Source of the DNA: Xiphophorus maculatus
Taxonomy: Eukaryota; Chordata; Actinopteri; Cyprinodontiformes; Poeciliidae
NCBI RefSeq assembly: GCF_002775205.1
Contig: NC_036461.1
Location: forward strand, 6,919,015 to 6,983,014
Direction of reading: 5' to 3'
Length of the DNA stretch: 64,000 nt
Shown here piece by piece: positions 45,001 through 57,601 of the stretch. A model generated the notes under the pieces. That model was not told the origin of the DNA, made no database searches, and saw only the letters and a list, made by a program, of their open reading frames with translations. The position numbers and the translations under genes were made by a program. Within the stretch, counting starts at the first letter, position 1. Every line of letters starts with the position of its first letter.

Positions 45001-48000
45001 GTATTCTTGATCAGGAAGGCATTGTGAAGAACCCAGATCCGGATGCTGAGGAAGTCGCAGCAGAGGCTCAAGAGCTGCTCAACAGCCTGAATGAGTCTAT
45101 AGATAGTGAAGGTTCGAGCTTTCTGCTTAATGATCTCATTTGCTTTTTTAGTCAAGTGTGGTAAAACTGATTTATGGCTCATTGTGTTCCAAAAAGCCAT
45201 GTTTATAAAGTGCTTATTTTCTGATTTAAATGGGAGATTAGTGCTGGGAAATAATGAATTGTTTAGATGTTTTTTTCCAGAACTAGAATAATTTGAGGTG
45301 CTTTAATCCAGCACTAAGATTTTTCCTGACTTTTTTTTTTTTTACTGTATATTACGGGCAATTGAACCACCTAAATATAAGTTGCACCCAAGTGCAAACT
45401 TTGAAGAGAGAAAAAACAAGTCGTAGGCCACACTTGCTGCAGGTTTTCACATTATAACATGAGATAATAACACATAAAGATTTTCTAACTTAAAAAAATG
45501 CGTATCTGTGACCTACACAAATACAATCCTTATATGGTTTTTCCAAACAGTACATGTAACGCAACAGCTGAAAAAAGTAAAATACAAAGCCTACCAAGAA
45601 AAATCATTTCTTAGCAGAGATCTTATTCCTTTTTACACAAATCTGAGGACAGTAATATTTTGCCCAATAAGAAACAAGAGATGGTGTGCCGTACCTCTCC
45701 TTTTATCTCCCAGATGTTTCAGAGGAGCAGCTCAAGATGTTGAGGGACAAAATGACGTCCAACCAATGCAAAAACCAGGGTTATGTCCTTGATGCTTTTC
45801 CCAGCACGTATAAGCAAGCCGAGGACCTGTTTGAAGGTAAGAAGGACGTGCTACCTCCACATGCATCTTTACAGCGCCTTGCAAAATATTCATATCCCTT
45901 GAACTTTTTCACATTTGGTCTTATTTAGAAAACTCAGATTTAATTTGAATTTTATGATGGGTAAAGAAGTGCATCATTTTCCATTCTGTTTAGGAAGCAA
46001 TAAATGCAATAATTTCATTTTTTGCAGGAGCTACAAATGAAAACTTGTAAGGTGGTATTTGTCTCTACCAGTTTTGTACATCTCCTGGTTGAGATTTTCA
46101 CTCATTTTGCATGCGACCCATGTACAGAGGCCTCAGTCCAGCTGGCACGGGTTTGAGTCTCGGCTCGTTGTTCTTTGCTGCATGTCTTCCCCCTCACTCG
46201 CAACCCTCTTTCCTGTCAGTCTACTGTGAAATAAAGTCCAAAAAATTCTTGAGGGTAAAAAAAAAAACACTGATTTTTTTTCTCTGGGGATAGGGCACCA
46301 AAACTGGCTCCAGCTCAGAGGCTGTTATTCTTCTAAATACGGCCCTGGTCTTGATGTTGCTATTTGTTCTCTAACAAACCTCTGAGGCCCTCACAAAGCA
46401 GTTAGATTTATAAGACAGAATCCCACTCAAATTGACTCCATTTACTAATTAGACAATGTGGTTGCACTCAGTGGATATGAATACTTGGTCAAGGCCCTGC
46501 ACATGTACAACAAATAAAGAATAAAGAATTTCTTCATCTTCAGACGAGCAGGAGGATTTCTCTGACAAGTTCACACCAGGTACATTTGCTCCATCATCAT
46601 TGGTTTATTTTGTCAGATGACCCTGGATTAACATGGAGCTCCTTGTTTTGGCTGCAGAGTTTGTGTTGGTCCTGGACGCCACCGACTCCTTCCTGACAGA
46701 CCGAGTGATCAACCTCCCCGAGGAAACAGTACAAGACCTCGGCTACGAGCCGGAGAAGTTCCTAAGCCGGCTGGCCATCTACAGAGATAACACCCAGGAG
46801 GAAAAATCGGTTCTCAACTATTTTGAGGAGCTGGATATCAGCACTGTGCTCTTGGGTAATATGATGGAGGACAACTTTCTGTGTAGAGATGCACGATCCT
46901 ATATTTATATTTGTATCAGTTCCGATACTGAACAAAATTCTTGATCGGGTATTGGTGACAATGAGCCCCATTCATAAGGTCAGATCTATTCAGTCTATTT
47001 CCACACTTTGTGCTCTGAGTGATTGTGATGGACCGAGCAGTTAAGGAACAGCCAGGCACCGGTTCAAAGTCAAAAATAATTGTTTTTTATTTAACCCAAA
47101 ACAAAACTTGGGTAAATAATAGAAAAAATGACAAAATTTGGGCCCATAAAAGAGGTCAAAGTAACAGACATCAACTCAGACTAACTCAAAAAACAGACCT
47201 CCCAAACAGAGACAAAAAGGGACTTAAATACTGGCTGATCAGGCCACATACAAAACACAAAGGGGAAAATACACAGAAACCTAACTGAAACTAACATAGC
47301 AAATCCCATTCCCCCCCTCTGGATGATGAGTAATGGTGTGAACCAATTTGCAGTCTCAGCTGGCTTGCTTCACCCCTTCTCCACCTCTCTGCTCTCCTAA
47401 GGATTGGGCAGCCAGCACTTAAACTCAGAAACAAAACAAAGATTAAATCAAGCAAAACACAACAATATAAACTAAAATGTGCGCACTTATTCTAGAATAC
47501 ACTGTGATGTGTTGCTTTCTAAAAAAAACCCAGTTATTCTGTAAATTAAATCCTAAACTTAAAGAAATCCAAATATAAGTGAAATGAACTTATTGCGTGT
47601 GGTGAGAGTGAATATTACCACATTTGGTGTGGCTGTAACTGCAGCCATCACAGTGATGTCATGCTTTATTTAATGTACAATTTGCCCCTTTTGAACCATT
47701 AGAAAAAAAAGTTTGTTGCAGTTTATCTTTACATGTTTGACTAACATAGTCAACCTATTGTTTTTGTCAATTTATTTATTTCACATTGGCTGTTATACTC
47801 CTAATTGTACCAACTGAACAAATTAAAGTTGTTTTTACATGTTTTACCAAGCTTATGAAGCTACTGGTGTATTTAAATATGCTGTACTGGTGCACAGTTA
47901 TAAAATAAATGTGTAATTTAGTACATTTATGTCAGTTTTAAAAGAAACATCTTCAGCCAATCCTGCACTGTTTTTCTGTATCGGATTGCTATCAGACAGT

Positions 48001-49944
48001 ACTAAACCTCAAATATCGGTATTGGGTGTGAAACAAAGTGGATCGGTGCATCCCTAATCTTGTGTGGGTGACTAAAGGAAGGATTCTGTTCAGTTCATTT
48101 CCTTATGTTTCAGAGGCCACCAATGGCGAAGAACCCGCCACCTCGCTCCTGATGCATAAGATTTTCACCACGTTGGGCCCCCCTAGAACGTACAGTCCCA
48201 GCCCTCAGGAAGTTGAGGAGGAGAACAGGAGAATAGCAGAAGAGAGGTTGAAGAAAGAGGCAGAGGAGAGGGCTGTGGAGGAGCAAAAAGAGGAGGAAGA
48301 GACCAGGATCAGGGCTGCACGCTGGGAGGAGTGGGTAGGTGGACATGATTCATCAAGAAGAAATCAAACTGCTTCCTGCCTGATGGTCTATGTGGTGCAC
48401 ATGAGAAGCATCATATGTAAATGTCAGACAGTTGTAATGTGAACAACTTAATACCTCCACATTACTTAGAAACGTCCTGATTGTCACCCTACGTCTGCCG
48501 ACTGTCAACCTTCAGAGCCCTTAAACACCTCCAGTCCGATGTTTGTGTTTCAGACTCAGAGATCAGAGGCATCAAGGATGCTGGAGGAGCTGCACTTGGA
48601 CATCCTGACTAAACAGATGAGAAGCTATCTGATGAAGAACGTCATGCCAACGCTGGGAAAGGGTTTGATCGAGTGCTGCAGAATTCAGCCGGCTGAGCCC
48701 CTGGACTTCCTGGTACTGCTCGGCTTCAAGTCAGTCACTTTTCTGAACGTCTGCTGATATAAGAGAATCAACACGGAAAATGAGCATGGGCAAGATTGTA
48801 GGGAAAAAATTAAATCTAATGGGAGATATTTTCCCCCATTAGATTTCAATTTCCAACTGGTAAGAAAAAAGAAGGAAGATATATTTGTCTACAGTATGTA
48901 CAATTCTTCTCAGCTGCACATTATCTTTGAGGTTGAGTCAGTCTAAAAGACAAAAGCTCCTTTCTGTAAGTAAGCTGGTTGAAAGCTTCAGAGTTGTTCA
49001 TCTGACTTTCAGATGCCAAGAGGAGTCTTATTCTAATGTTCTAACTGAGACTTATATTTTTATAATCTAAGAGTGGAGAATTGGAAGAGAAATTATTTTT
49101 TCAATGATTATGAAACACAAGAGAAACTATCAGCGTTTTCCTAAATACTCTCAGGTTAAGTAAAACGACCTATTTGGGTGCAATATCTGCTGTCGTCGTT
49201 TTCATGAGTCATAAAACCTGCTTACCTAGTACTCATGTCTTTGGCTTAAAGACACATCTGGAATCAGAGGAAGGCACTGATTATGCCACCACTAAGGACA
49301 CATTAAAATAAAAGTTTTTTCTTATGGGTTTTGGACGTCTGGTCCTTCTTTACTTCTGATTTAGGACCAGGTGAAACTCTTTAGAGAGTTACTGAGGACA
49401 TAAATGCACATCTGGGTGATGAAAAACAAAATGAGTGTTACAGAGCTTCACTCAGTAACAGAAAACTCAGAATCTTGTTTATATCAAGCTCTACACTAAC
49501 ACTTCCGCAGTTCATACATGTTGATCAAACTGGGTTCATCTTCTTTCAGACTTTTTCTGCAGTGTCTGTCTCAGGATCACTTTTCCTGTGTTACTTGCAC
49601 TTGATTAGGAAGAAAAATAATACATGGTACGGCATCAGGGAAATTAAACTTCTACAGTTGCAGAGTGTCAGTGGCTGTTTTCAAAATGATACAAAAAAAA
49701 CCTGGAAAGTCAGAAAACATTAATTATTTGAGGAATTTGACAGGGTAGCTGAAGTGAAAAGGAGAGCAAATAATCTTTGTAATTGAAAGGTGAAAAAGCA
49801 AAATGAGGTTTATTTCTGCTCCATGATGCATTTTGGTGTGTCTCGTTCCAGGCGGAGTTCCTGTTCCGGAACAACCCGCATGACCACCCCCCGTGTGGTG
49901 AGGACTCATCTGAGAACTGTGGTTTTCCTGCGCTGTTTGATTAA
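42002..49944 (+). CDS. ak7: Adenylate kinase 7 (ciliary, SDR-like/AK/DPY30 domains)
   Basis: Eighteen exons: 42002-42082, 42575-42727, 42819-42927, 43341-43435, 43544-43654, 43741-43824, 44033-44121, 44209-44299, 44374-44451, 44578-44727, 44812-44940, 45015-45111, 45714-45836, 46544-46579, 46658-46855, 48114-48334, 48554-48712, 49852-49944. All phases agree, giving 698 residues (human 723). AK7 phosphorylates AMP with ATP in motile cilia and sperm tails and is linked to primary ciliary dyskinesia and male infertility. The N-terminus [21 protein letters not shown] matches human. A Rossmann, epimerase-like half follows ([33 protein letters not shown]). The kinase P-loop GPPAVGKT is at 355-362, with [13 protein letters not shown] and [15 protein letters not shown] downstream. 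A charged coiled coil spans ~573-632 and a DPY30 motif ~636-677 ([26 protein letters not shown]). Two donors are weak (aag|gtccca at 43825, gaag|gttcga at 45112). Confidence 0.94.
45870..46507. mobile_element. Tc1/mariner-type non-autonomous element in AK7 intron 13
   Basis: The left end has tacagcgccttgcaaaatat followed by tcatatccc, and the right end reads, in reverse complement, tacatgtgcagggccttgac followed by 'caagtattcatat'. These are the 'cagtgccttgcaaaagtattcata' type inverted termini of fish Tc1 elements, with TA at each edge. No transposase is left. A SINE (46100-46275) sits inside, so the Tc1 copy is the older insertion. Confidence 0.7.
46100..46275 (+). mobile_element. tRNA-derived SINE nested in the Tc1-like element
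   Basis: A polymerase-III B-box-like stretch (gggtttgagtctcgg) follows a tRNA-like head, and the body includes 'ctttcctgtcagtctactgt'. It ends in an A-rich tail. The body matches the SINE at 52125-52325 ('ctttcctgtcaacctacttt'), so both belong to one family. Confidence 0.7.
46884..48056. mobile_element. hAT-type non-autonomous DNA transposon in AK7 intron 15
   Basis: The left terminus tagagatgcacgat and the right terminus atcggtgcatcccta are imperfect inverted repeats of the widespread hAT type (family form: tagggatgcaccgat). Length is 1173 bp. Flanking 8-mers (tttctgtg and atcttgtg) agree only partly, as expected of a decayed target duplication. No transposase frame is visible. It starts 28 bases after the AK7 exon ending at 46855. 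Confidence 0.75.
48812..48846. repeat. Perfect short inverted repeat, 12-bp stem
   Basis: The arms aaatctaatggg and cccattagattt are exact reverse complements separated by 11 bases, 100 bases after the AK7 exon ending at 48712. Confidence 0.87.
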
Positions 49945-50450
49945 ACTGAACATTTATTTGTTGAGGGAAACCTGGTTGAGTCGCAGTGTTTTTCTCTCAT
50001 CGGATGTGAGCAGTGTTTGGACTCCTGAGTACTGGCCGTGACTACAAAACAACCATTTCAATGTGTGCATGAATCCAGAAGCTCATTAGAAAGTTAATTT
50101 GTTTAATGAACTCAGGAGCAACAACGCTCCAGTCATAGCTGCTCGGATTTGGCTGTAGATATCTGGGACGGAGAAACGGTACAAAAGGCAGCTAATTTGC
50201 AGGTCTCTGGAGTTTCCACTCACAGCTCCAAAGTATTCATAATTAGCCGTATCAGAAGCCCAAATAATTTCATTGAACATAATCGCTACGCAGGGAAATT
50301 AGAGAGAAACACTGTGACAAATAACACAACATGAAGAGAAAAGAGCAATTCACTTTCTGTAATAAATATGTTGGCACAATGTTTGAACAGCTTCATGAGT
50401 CTCTGTCATCAACTTGTTCCTATAAAATAAGTGTTTGTTGTAAGCAACAC

Positions 50451-50484
50451 ACCATACATTACCTTTACTGAGGTAATGTATGGT
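50451..50484. repeat. Perfect short inverted repeat, 14-bp stem
   Basis: The arms accatacattacct and aggtaatgtatggt are exact reverse complements around a 6-base loop. Confidence 0.88.
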
Positions 50485-50624
50485 CATTACAGCCAGTGAG
50501 CCAATTCAGCACCTTTAAAATGTTTGGCGTGTCACAGCAAACACCTGATACTAACTGCCAAACTGCCAAGCACTGTGGTGGAGACGTGGTGATAAGGGCT
50601 TGTTCTGTTGCCACAGAACCTGTG

Positions 50625-50690
50625 TGAATAGAATAGAATATACCTTATTGATCCCCAAGGGGAAATTGCTTAATATTATCTTCTATTATC
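50625..50690 (+). mobile_element. LINE 3'-tail repeat
   Basis: gaatagaatagaatatacct followed by 'ttattgatccccaaggggaa' is the recurrent fish repeat ending ('tttattgatccc..ggggaaattg') that I associate with the 3' end of a LINE family. Only this tail is present. Confidence 0.55.
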
Positions 50691-52124
50691 TTGATTAAAA
50701 AAAAAGGACATCCCTGAAAAAGAAATGGTCTGAAAGGTTTCTCTCACCTTCCTCCTGCCGATATCTATACAGTGTAATGGATGTTTTAGATGTGTCCCTT
50801 CTTCAGACGTAACTGATGAAACGAATTTAATGTTTGAATTGACCAGATTTATTCTATGTGTCCACTAGGGGAAGCCACTTGATTTTAACATTCTTCTTGA
50901 GCTCCTTGTAATGCTAATATAAACATTTAGTCCAAGCTTGAACCATCTAAATAAGTAAAAATCTCAAAACACGTTTAAGCATTAAACTTTTCTTTGCACT
51001 TTACAATTCTTCACACTAATCAGACCTGAATGTATTTCTTTTAACCATTTTATTTCCAATAATCAAAAAAGGCTGCATGTTCAGAGAGCTGAAACTCAGC
51101 CGGTTTAATGACCCTCTTGCACCACTAGGTGTCAGTATTAGATCATTTGTTGGGTGTTAGGATTTATGACGACCTGGATAACGTCCTTCTCAGGAGAAGA
51201 TCAAATTGGGAAAACTGGGTAAACTCTTTGCAGATTTGTCTCTATGATATGTGAAATCCCAGTTTTTTTTTTCCATCAGATCATTTACATTCCAATTTCC
51301 TCAGTTGGACTGAATCCAACCTCACTTATGCTGGTTTCTGTTTCCAAATAACACATGAGGAATGAGTAACATCCCTCACTAACATGGATAGAAACCATGA
51401 GCTCAGACTGAAAACATACCAACACCTACATACACACTTGCACAAAAAAAGATGTGTTTGTTGCTTAGGAACAGTTGGCCTGCAGTCGTAACAAGAGCTT
51501 TGTTCCTGAACATCATGTTGTTTCCTCCGTTGTTGAGCATAGAAACGATAAAGTTTTCTACCAATATTCATCCTCAGTTTGACTTCCAGAATCATTAAAT
51601 AAGAAGATTTTAAAGTCAGTGGAAATCAGAACGTTGTTTGTCACACACTTCTCCTTTTCTCATGCCAAAATATCAAAACACTTGCAAGTAAACACATCTG
51701 AAGATAGAGTTTGACTTGCAAGTTCTAAATTATTATAAGTTAAATATCTGTGTTCATGGCTGAATGAACAACTCTGAGGGCAAAAATAGAGTCTAGGTCC
51801 CATCAGTAAAAACCAGACTGTTCATCTGATTCCAACTTATTTCCATACAAAGAAAATAGCATCAAAAGAACAGCAGAAAAAATAAATAAGAGCTTACCAG
51901 AGCAGGAACAATTATTCTATAAAAAAATAAATATGTATTTAAATAAACATCTTGAACCAGAATAAAAGTAGAAAAAACTAGTTTGCACTGCTTTTATGTA
52001 AAAATAGGAATAGGCTGAATATTTTCTGTTAATATTTACGAAAAGACAGAACATGAATATAACAAGCTCATGAGATGAGACAATACACAATACTAGGCTC
52101 AGGTTTAAAAATTCAGATCTGAGC

Positions 52125-52325
52125 ATGCTGTGGTGGGGTAAGGGCTAGCACGACCCACGTTTGGAGTCCTCGAGTCCTCAACACGGCAGTCGCAGGTTCG
52201 ATTCCCGGACCCGGCGACATTTGCCACATCCTTCTCCTTCCCCCTTTCCTGTCAACCTACTTTCATATAACGGACACTAGAGCCTACAAAAGACCCCTTT
52301 AGGAGAGAAATAAAAAAAAAAATTC
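52125..52325 (+). mobile_element. tRNA-derived SINE
   Basis: A tRNA-like head with a clear B box (ggttcgattcc, near 52196-52206) is followed by 'cggacccggcgacattt', the family body ctttcctgtcaacctacttt, and a poly-A end near 52310-52321. It is the same family as the SINE at 46100-46275 in AK7. Confidence 0.78.
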
Positions 52326-53689
52326 AGATCCAAATTCTGTATTAAAATCTAATCACTGTATAATTTTACAATCCATGCTGGATTAGTTTTGATCAATCAA
52401 TTTATGTTTTTACTTATAGCAAAAGGAACTCATGAAGGTTTAACATAAATTAAGACTAAACCCATGAGTTATTTTTTCATAAATTAACAATTAATTTGAA
52501 CAACCTCAAATGATGACCCAATCTGAGCACTAAAATCCATCATGCACTCTGCTGCTGCAGTATCAATGATCAGAGGCAGCTGGATTAAAATCAGATCTTA
52601 ATCCTTAAGATAAAACACTTCTTCCCTTTGAAACTGTTAACCCTTTAAGGGTCTTTACAGCTCTCTGACAGTCAGGCTCTGTCCAGCTCAATCTTTAGCT
52701 CGGTACAAACTTAAATCAGCTGTAGCTCTGCTCTTCTCTAACTTCCTCTCCTGTCAGCTGTTTCTTGAAGGTTGGCAAAGCAACAAGGTGTCTGCAGGGA
52801 TTCCTGCCCTTCTTCTTCACTCCTTATTTTTCTGGTTAATGATTGGCCAGGTGTTACTCCAACAAGCAGGCCAGCAGGAAGAGAAGGAGTCAGCTTCGTC
52901 GTTCCAGGTTGATGGTTTAATGTCCTGCAGAACAGCAGGCCTCTGGGTTAACCTGAGTCACATCTTAGTGGCTGCACGTCATCATGATTTCTGGAAAGTT
53001 TTTGTAAAAGTAATCTTTCATTTTTCCTGCTCAAAATATTGTTTTCCCTCAAAATTGAAACAAAAATGATAAAGTAGCAGTCAGAGACCTTCACAGGGAA
53101 AAAAAAGTCTAAATATGCTACTGGAAATTTCTCCAGCTGCATATCTACATTTCTGGACACTCCAGTGAACACTGTTGAAGCTACAGTCAAATAGAACAAA
53201 CATCATTTTACCATAAACCAGGTTGGGTCACTTCTTCCTTTGCTGGAGTCAAAAGAGTTGTCCAATAGCCAAGGAACATTGGCAGAGAGTTTTAGGAAAA
53301 CATGAAACTAGCATATACAGTTTTTCCCAAGAAAACAATAAATACTGCACCCAACTTCAGTTACCTTTGTGCACACCAACAGGACAAGACTCCACTGCTG
53401 AAGGAAAAGCAGGACAGTCAGTAAAAGCCAGTAGAAAACAGAAAATTCAATGAGTGTGTGCAAACTGTTTCAGAGCTCCTATATGTTTTGAATCACATCA
53501 ATCAAACTTTAAATTACCTGACATCATAATAACACCAACTCAGCTTTGACTGTCCTTTACCATCATTTTCAGCTCTTAATTTTATTTTAAACCCTTTTCA
53601 TCTAACTCCTTTTGTGGTCATTTTTGAGCTATTTGACTGTTAAAACTTATTTACAAGTAAATATCTTCTAATATTAGACAGAACATTTG

Positions 53690-53970
53690 CTGCCACTGCT
53701 CCTAATGTGCAGAATAACTTATCCTTCAATATTAGATCTGCCCATAGTCTTGAACACTTCAAATAAGTCATTAAAACGCATTTTCATTTTTTGGTATTTA
53801 CATAAGGCTTGACATTGTAACCAACCTGTCCCGTCTGTTTAATTGATTGTGTTTTATTTCTATGTGTTTTTATCTGCGGTTTCAAGAATACTGTACAGCA
53901 TTCTTTGGTGCAGTTAATAGCTGTTTTTCAAGTGCTTTATAAATAAATTGACATCAACATCAAATTGTTC
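53690..53970 (+). mobile_element. LINE 3'-end remnant
   Basis: The segment runs from 'cattaaaacgcattttcatt' through 'gtgtttttatctgcgg' to tttcaagtgctttataaata followed by 'aattgacatcaacatc'. This is the common 3' end of a fish LINE (family pattern: 'aaagcactttg...aaatgtgctatataaataaa'). It is decayed and 5'-truncated. Confidence 0.55.
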
Positions 53971-56048
53971 CATCTGATGACATCTAAATGTTTGATGTTT
54001 TGTGTAGAACATCATCAAAACAAATCAGTAAACAAGTAGAGCATCCTACACATGCTTTAAACGGCAACGCAAAATAAAAAGACAACCTATTGGTGAGTAT
54101 TAACTTCCGAATCTTGCAGCACTGTCACCTTGTTTTAAGTTTATATTCACTTTTTGGTTTCTGGTGTTTAGTTTGCCCCTTCATGTGACAGTAAAGTTTT
54201 GAACCCGCTGAGAACACAGATCCAAGCTGTGAGTTTGGAGAACGAATGTAATAAATCAAAGGTCTTCACTGCTGCCCAAAGACAAGTGTGTGAGCACCCA
54301 GAGGACGCTTTGAGGGGCGGATTGGCCCCTGCCGAGCCCCTGCCTCAGGACGGATGGATGGAGGGATTGTGTTGACAAGGGGGAAAGACAAAGAGGAGGA
54401 GTAAGGAGGAGAAGCAGCCACACATTCAGCAGGGAGGCTGAGCGCTGCAGCCAGAAACTCATCAAAGAGCTGGAAACACCTCCAGCAGCCCAGCAAAAGC
54501 AGGATGCTCACATATCTGTGTGTGTGATGGATGGATGGTGTGTCGAGGGGATGTTTGGTTCAAACATTGTTCATTAGTAAACTACATGACTGTCCTGCCT
54601 GATTGTTGAGGCAGAATGTCAGATGGTGATGAGCGATTACTGATCCGACTGTCAGGAAAACTTCACCTTCTCTTCTTGCATGCTGGGATCGCATCTGAGC
54701 CACAGCCTGTGTCGTACAGAAACATTTCATGCACTCAATGTAGGCAGCGCCTTCATGTTTGTACCACAGTCACACGGTCTGGATGTTCAAAACCTCACTG
54801 GTCAGACTGGAGGGAAAAAATATGCCAAGTCCTTAATGTATTTATTCAATACCTTTACCATAATAATGTATTCTTTTTCTCTACTAGTTTAACTTTCAGT
54901 CACACAATTTTAACACGTTGATGTACAAGTTGACTCGATACAGAACTTAAATTTGCTACAAAGTTCTGCATTTATAGTATTAGCAAGACTTTTAAACACA
55001 CTCTGAATAATTAGCCCAATTGGTTGATAATGTGATGGAAAAATGACATTAAGGTCACATCTGCTAATCATGTTATATGAATGATTGTGAACTCTCACCA
55101 AAAGAACTATTTGGGTTACATGTAGAAGGTTGGAAGTTGTTTTCTACAGCTGCATCAGAACCAGAGTGTCTCACCCTTGTTGTTAATTCTTTATCTTTGG
55201 TATAAAACTCATGTGTTGTCTCTGCCTGACAGAGCTTTTCATCCAGACCTGCTTCATTACTGATTGTCCTACAAGCTCTCTGTATTGTGCACAATATATG
55301 AATATCCCTGATTGAGTGATTTCACCTGAACAGTGCTTGGAAATAGTATTTTTGCCACGACAATGACTTGGTCACACCAGTTAACATTGACTGTATTCAT
55401 TACTTATTCATCTAAAAAGGACAATAAAATAACTTTAACTAGTCAACTAGATGCCCTTCTAGACTCACTATATGTTTTACTTATTTTAACTGTACAATTT
55501 TTGTATTGTAATTTTTGTAATTTTTTGAACCCTAGAATTCTTGAAATACTACAGGAGAACTAAACTTGACATCATGGATTTAAATTATATACACAAATGG
55601 CTTGCCCCTTTATCTCCAAATTAGACAATAAACTGTAGTTTCTTTATAAGCATCCAGAAAAACTGCTTTATTTAGCATAAATATCTATCTGTGTCTGGAC
55701 TTCAGTTAAAGGTGGTATGAGTTTTCAAAAAAAAAAAACATTATTGAGCTACACGAGTTAGGTTTTAAAAAATCTTTTAAACTTTTGAAAAATCTCCTTC
55801 CAGAAAAATATATGATAATTCTCACTGGCCTCTTTTAATAAAGTGTGAACTTCTTCTGGAAAATTTTAATTTAGTTACTGTTTCATGAATTCTTATTATA
55901 ACATGTTTTAACTTGTCTCAAATTAGCAGAACTCTACAGCATTTAAAAGCCTTCGAACTTGTGTGATCACAAGAACTTATTTGTGGAAGTCTTCATCCCT
56001 GTATGATGATGAAGGAGTCTTACCACAAATGCTGATTTGCTCCCAGGA

Positions 56049-56267
56049 TCAGGTTGGACTGGGTTCAGGCCCCGCAGGCTTCAGGGAGGATTTGGACTGA
56101 GCAACCAGCTCTGGGGTCAGACTGGCAGGAGGAGAGGGATGTTGGGAAGGTTCCACACAGACACCTCCCACTATGGTGTGGGAGGGCAGTGGAGTGTCAT
56201 GTGGGAGAGAGAGTGAGAATGTTTTCATGTTTAGGTGTGAAGTTCGTAGATCCTCTCGGTCGTTCAT
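56049..56267 (-). other. Pro/Ser-rich minus-strand open frame, uncertain
   Basis: A 72-codon frame starts MNDREDLRTSHLNMKTF and ends with a Pro/Ser-rich tail (HPSPPASLTPELVAQ, GPEPSPT). A possible acceptor (ggctgcag) lies just upstream on the minus strand. The composition is protein-like compared with the surrounding AT-rich DNA, but I recognise no family. It lies downstream of the putative terminal exon at 58137-58238 on the same strand, so if real it would be an alternative end or another gene. Confidence 0.2.
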
Positions 56268-56326
56268 CTGTTCTGCAGCCTTAAAACCACAGCAAGTGTG
56301 ACACAGGCAACCTGATCACCTTATTG

Positions 56327-56356
56327 ACATTCACGTATGATTACATACGTGAATGT
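56327..56356. repeat. Perfect short inverted repeat, 13-bp stem
   Basis: The arms acattcacgtatg and catacgtgaatgt are exact reverse complements around a 4-base loop. Confidence 0.88.
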
Positions 56357-57089
56357 ATTTGGAAGATATATAATAATGTAGAAAGACATGATCTACAAAA
56401 CAAAGATAAAGGAAATCTGATAGAAAACATTGTCATGTTCACACACACACAAAGCACATGTGTAAACACCCTAAGTGCCATTTTATGCGCTGTTTAACAG
56501 GCGCCATAAGAATTTTTTTTTAATTTTTGAGGTGCAAATTTAAATTCAATACAGTAACCATTAATGGAGATTATTTTTTTTAGAATAAATTATTTTGATG
56601 ATTCCCTGAATACTCTGATTTGCCAAGAATTGCAGATTCAGCCACAATAAGCTCAAACATTGTAGATTAAATTAGAAGAATGGTAAAAAGGCTCTTTAAT
56701 TTAAGGCACCAAATCAAGTTTAATTAGCCAACAGTGGTGTAGCTATCCTTTCTTAGTGCGCTTACACTCCATTACACAGGAGGGCGCCTCCGTCCCAATG
56801 ACAAGACATATGAAAAGCAATGACAAATGGATTTAGCTGCAATGAATTTAATGTTTTCCTACTGCTGCAGTGAGCCTGAGTTGGAATGACGAGCCATATC
56901 ACAGGAACAGGCACTGATCATGGGTATTATCTGCAGAAGTAGAAGATATTTTTGAAATCATCACCAGTCTATGATGGAAGAACAAATGAGCAGAAAAAAG
57001 GTGAAACACTGTCAAAGTTTTTAATGATTCTCATTCATCCATATGCATTTACAAGTATATTTTTACATTTATATTTTATGTTTTGTAAC

Positions 57090-57601
57090 TGTTAGGAAAA
57101 TTATCCTCCTGTTCATTTACTCATGAGTTTATTTTACAAGTTATGTTTTCATATTATTCTTTTCATATTATTCTTTTTATATTATTACTCTCATATTATT
57201 CTTCTTTTTATATTTTTACTTAACTTTTCTTTCTTTTGTAGTATATTATTAACTTTGTTTAGGATGGTTGCTTGGAAGCTAAAAACGTTAAACATTCATG
57301 TGTTATTAGTTCCATATGTAACTGATTAGTTGTGGTCAGTCACATGCCCTTGTAAGGGCATGTCCATAGGAGGTTCCAGAATGTAAAGGTTGGTCAATTC
57401 TCTGTGTGACTGTGTGAAGAGAAGCCCAACCTCCTTTTTCTATACAATAAAGAGAAATGCAAAGAAAGAACTGGCAGAATTGAGTCCAGACAGTGTTTGA
57501 CAGCGATTCGTCGTGTCTGTTCTCAATTCTCCTATTCTGCAGAAAAGAAATTAAAAGAAACCTAATCTCTGTCTCTGGCTGATTCTTTGCAGGTTATGAC
57601 A
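57090..57601 (+). mobile_element. Solo-LTR-like fossil (endogenous retrovirus type)
   Basis: The segment begins TGTTAGGA and ends TTATGACA, carries an aataaa at about 57446 followed by a U5-like stretch, and is about 512 bp long. These are the marks of a retroviral LTR. No internal region and no second LTR are present in the window, and no clear target duplication is seen, so an old solo LTR is the best reading. It holds no genes. A perfect 10-bp hairpin (57342-57363) lies inside. Confidence 0.5.
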
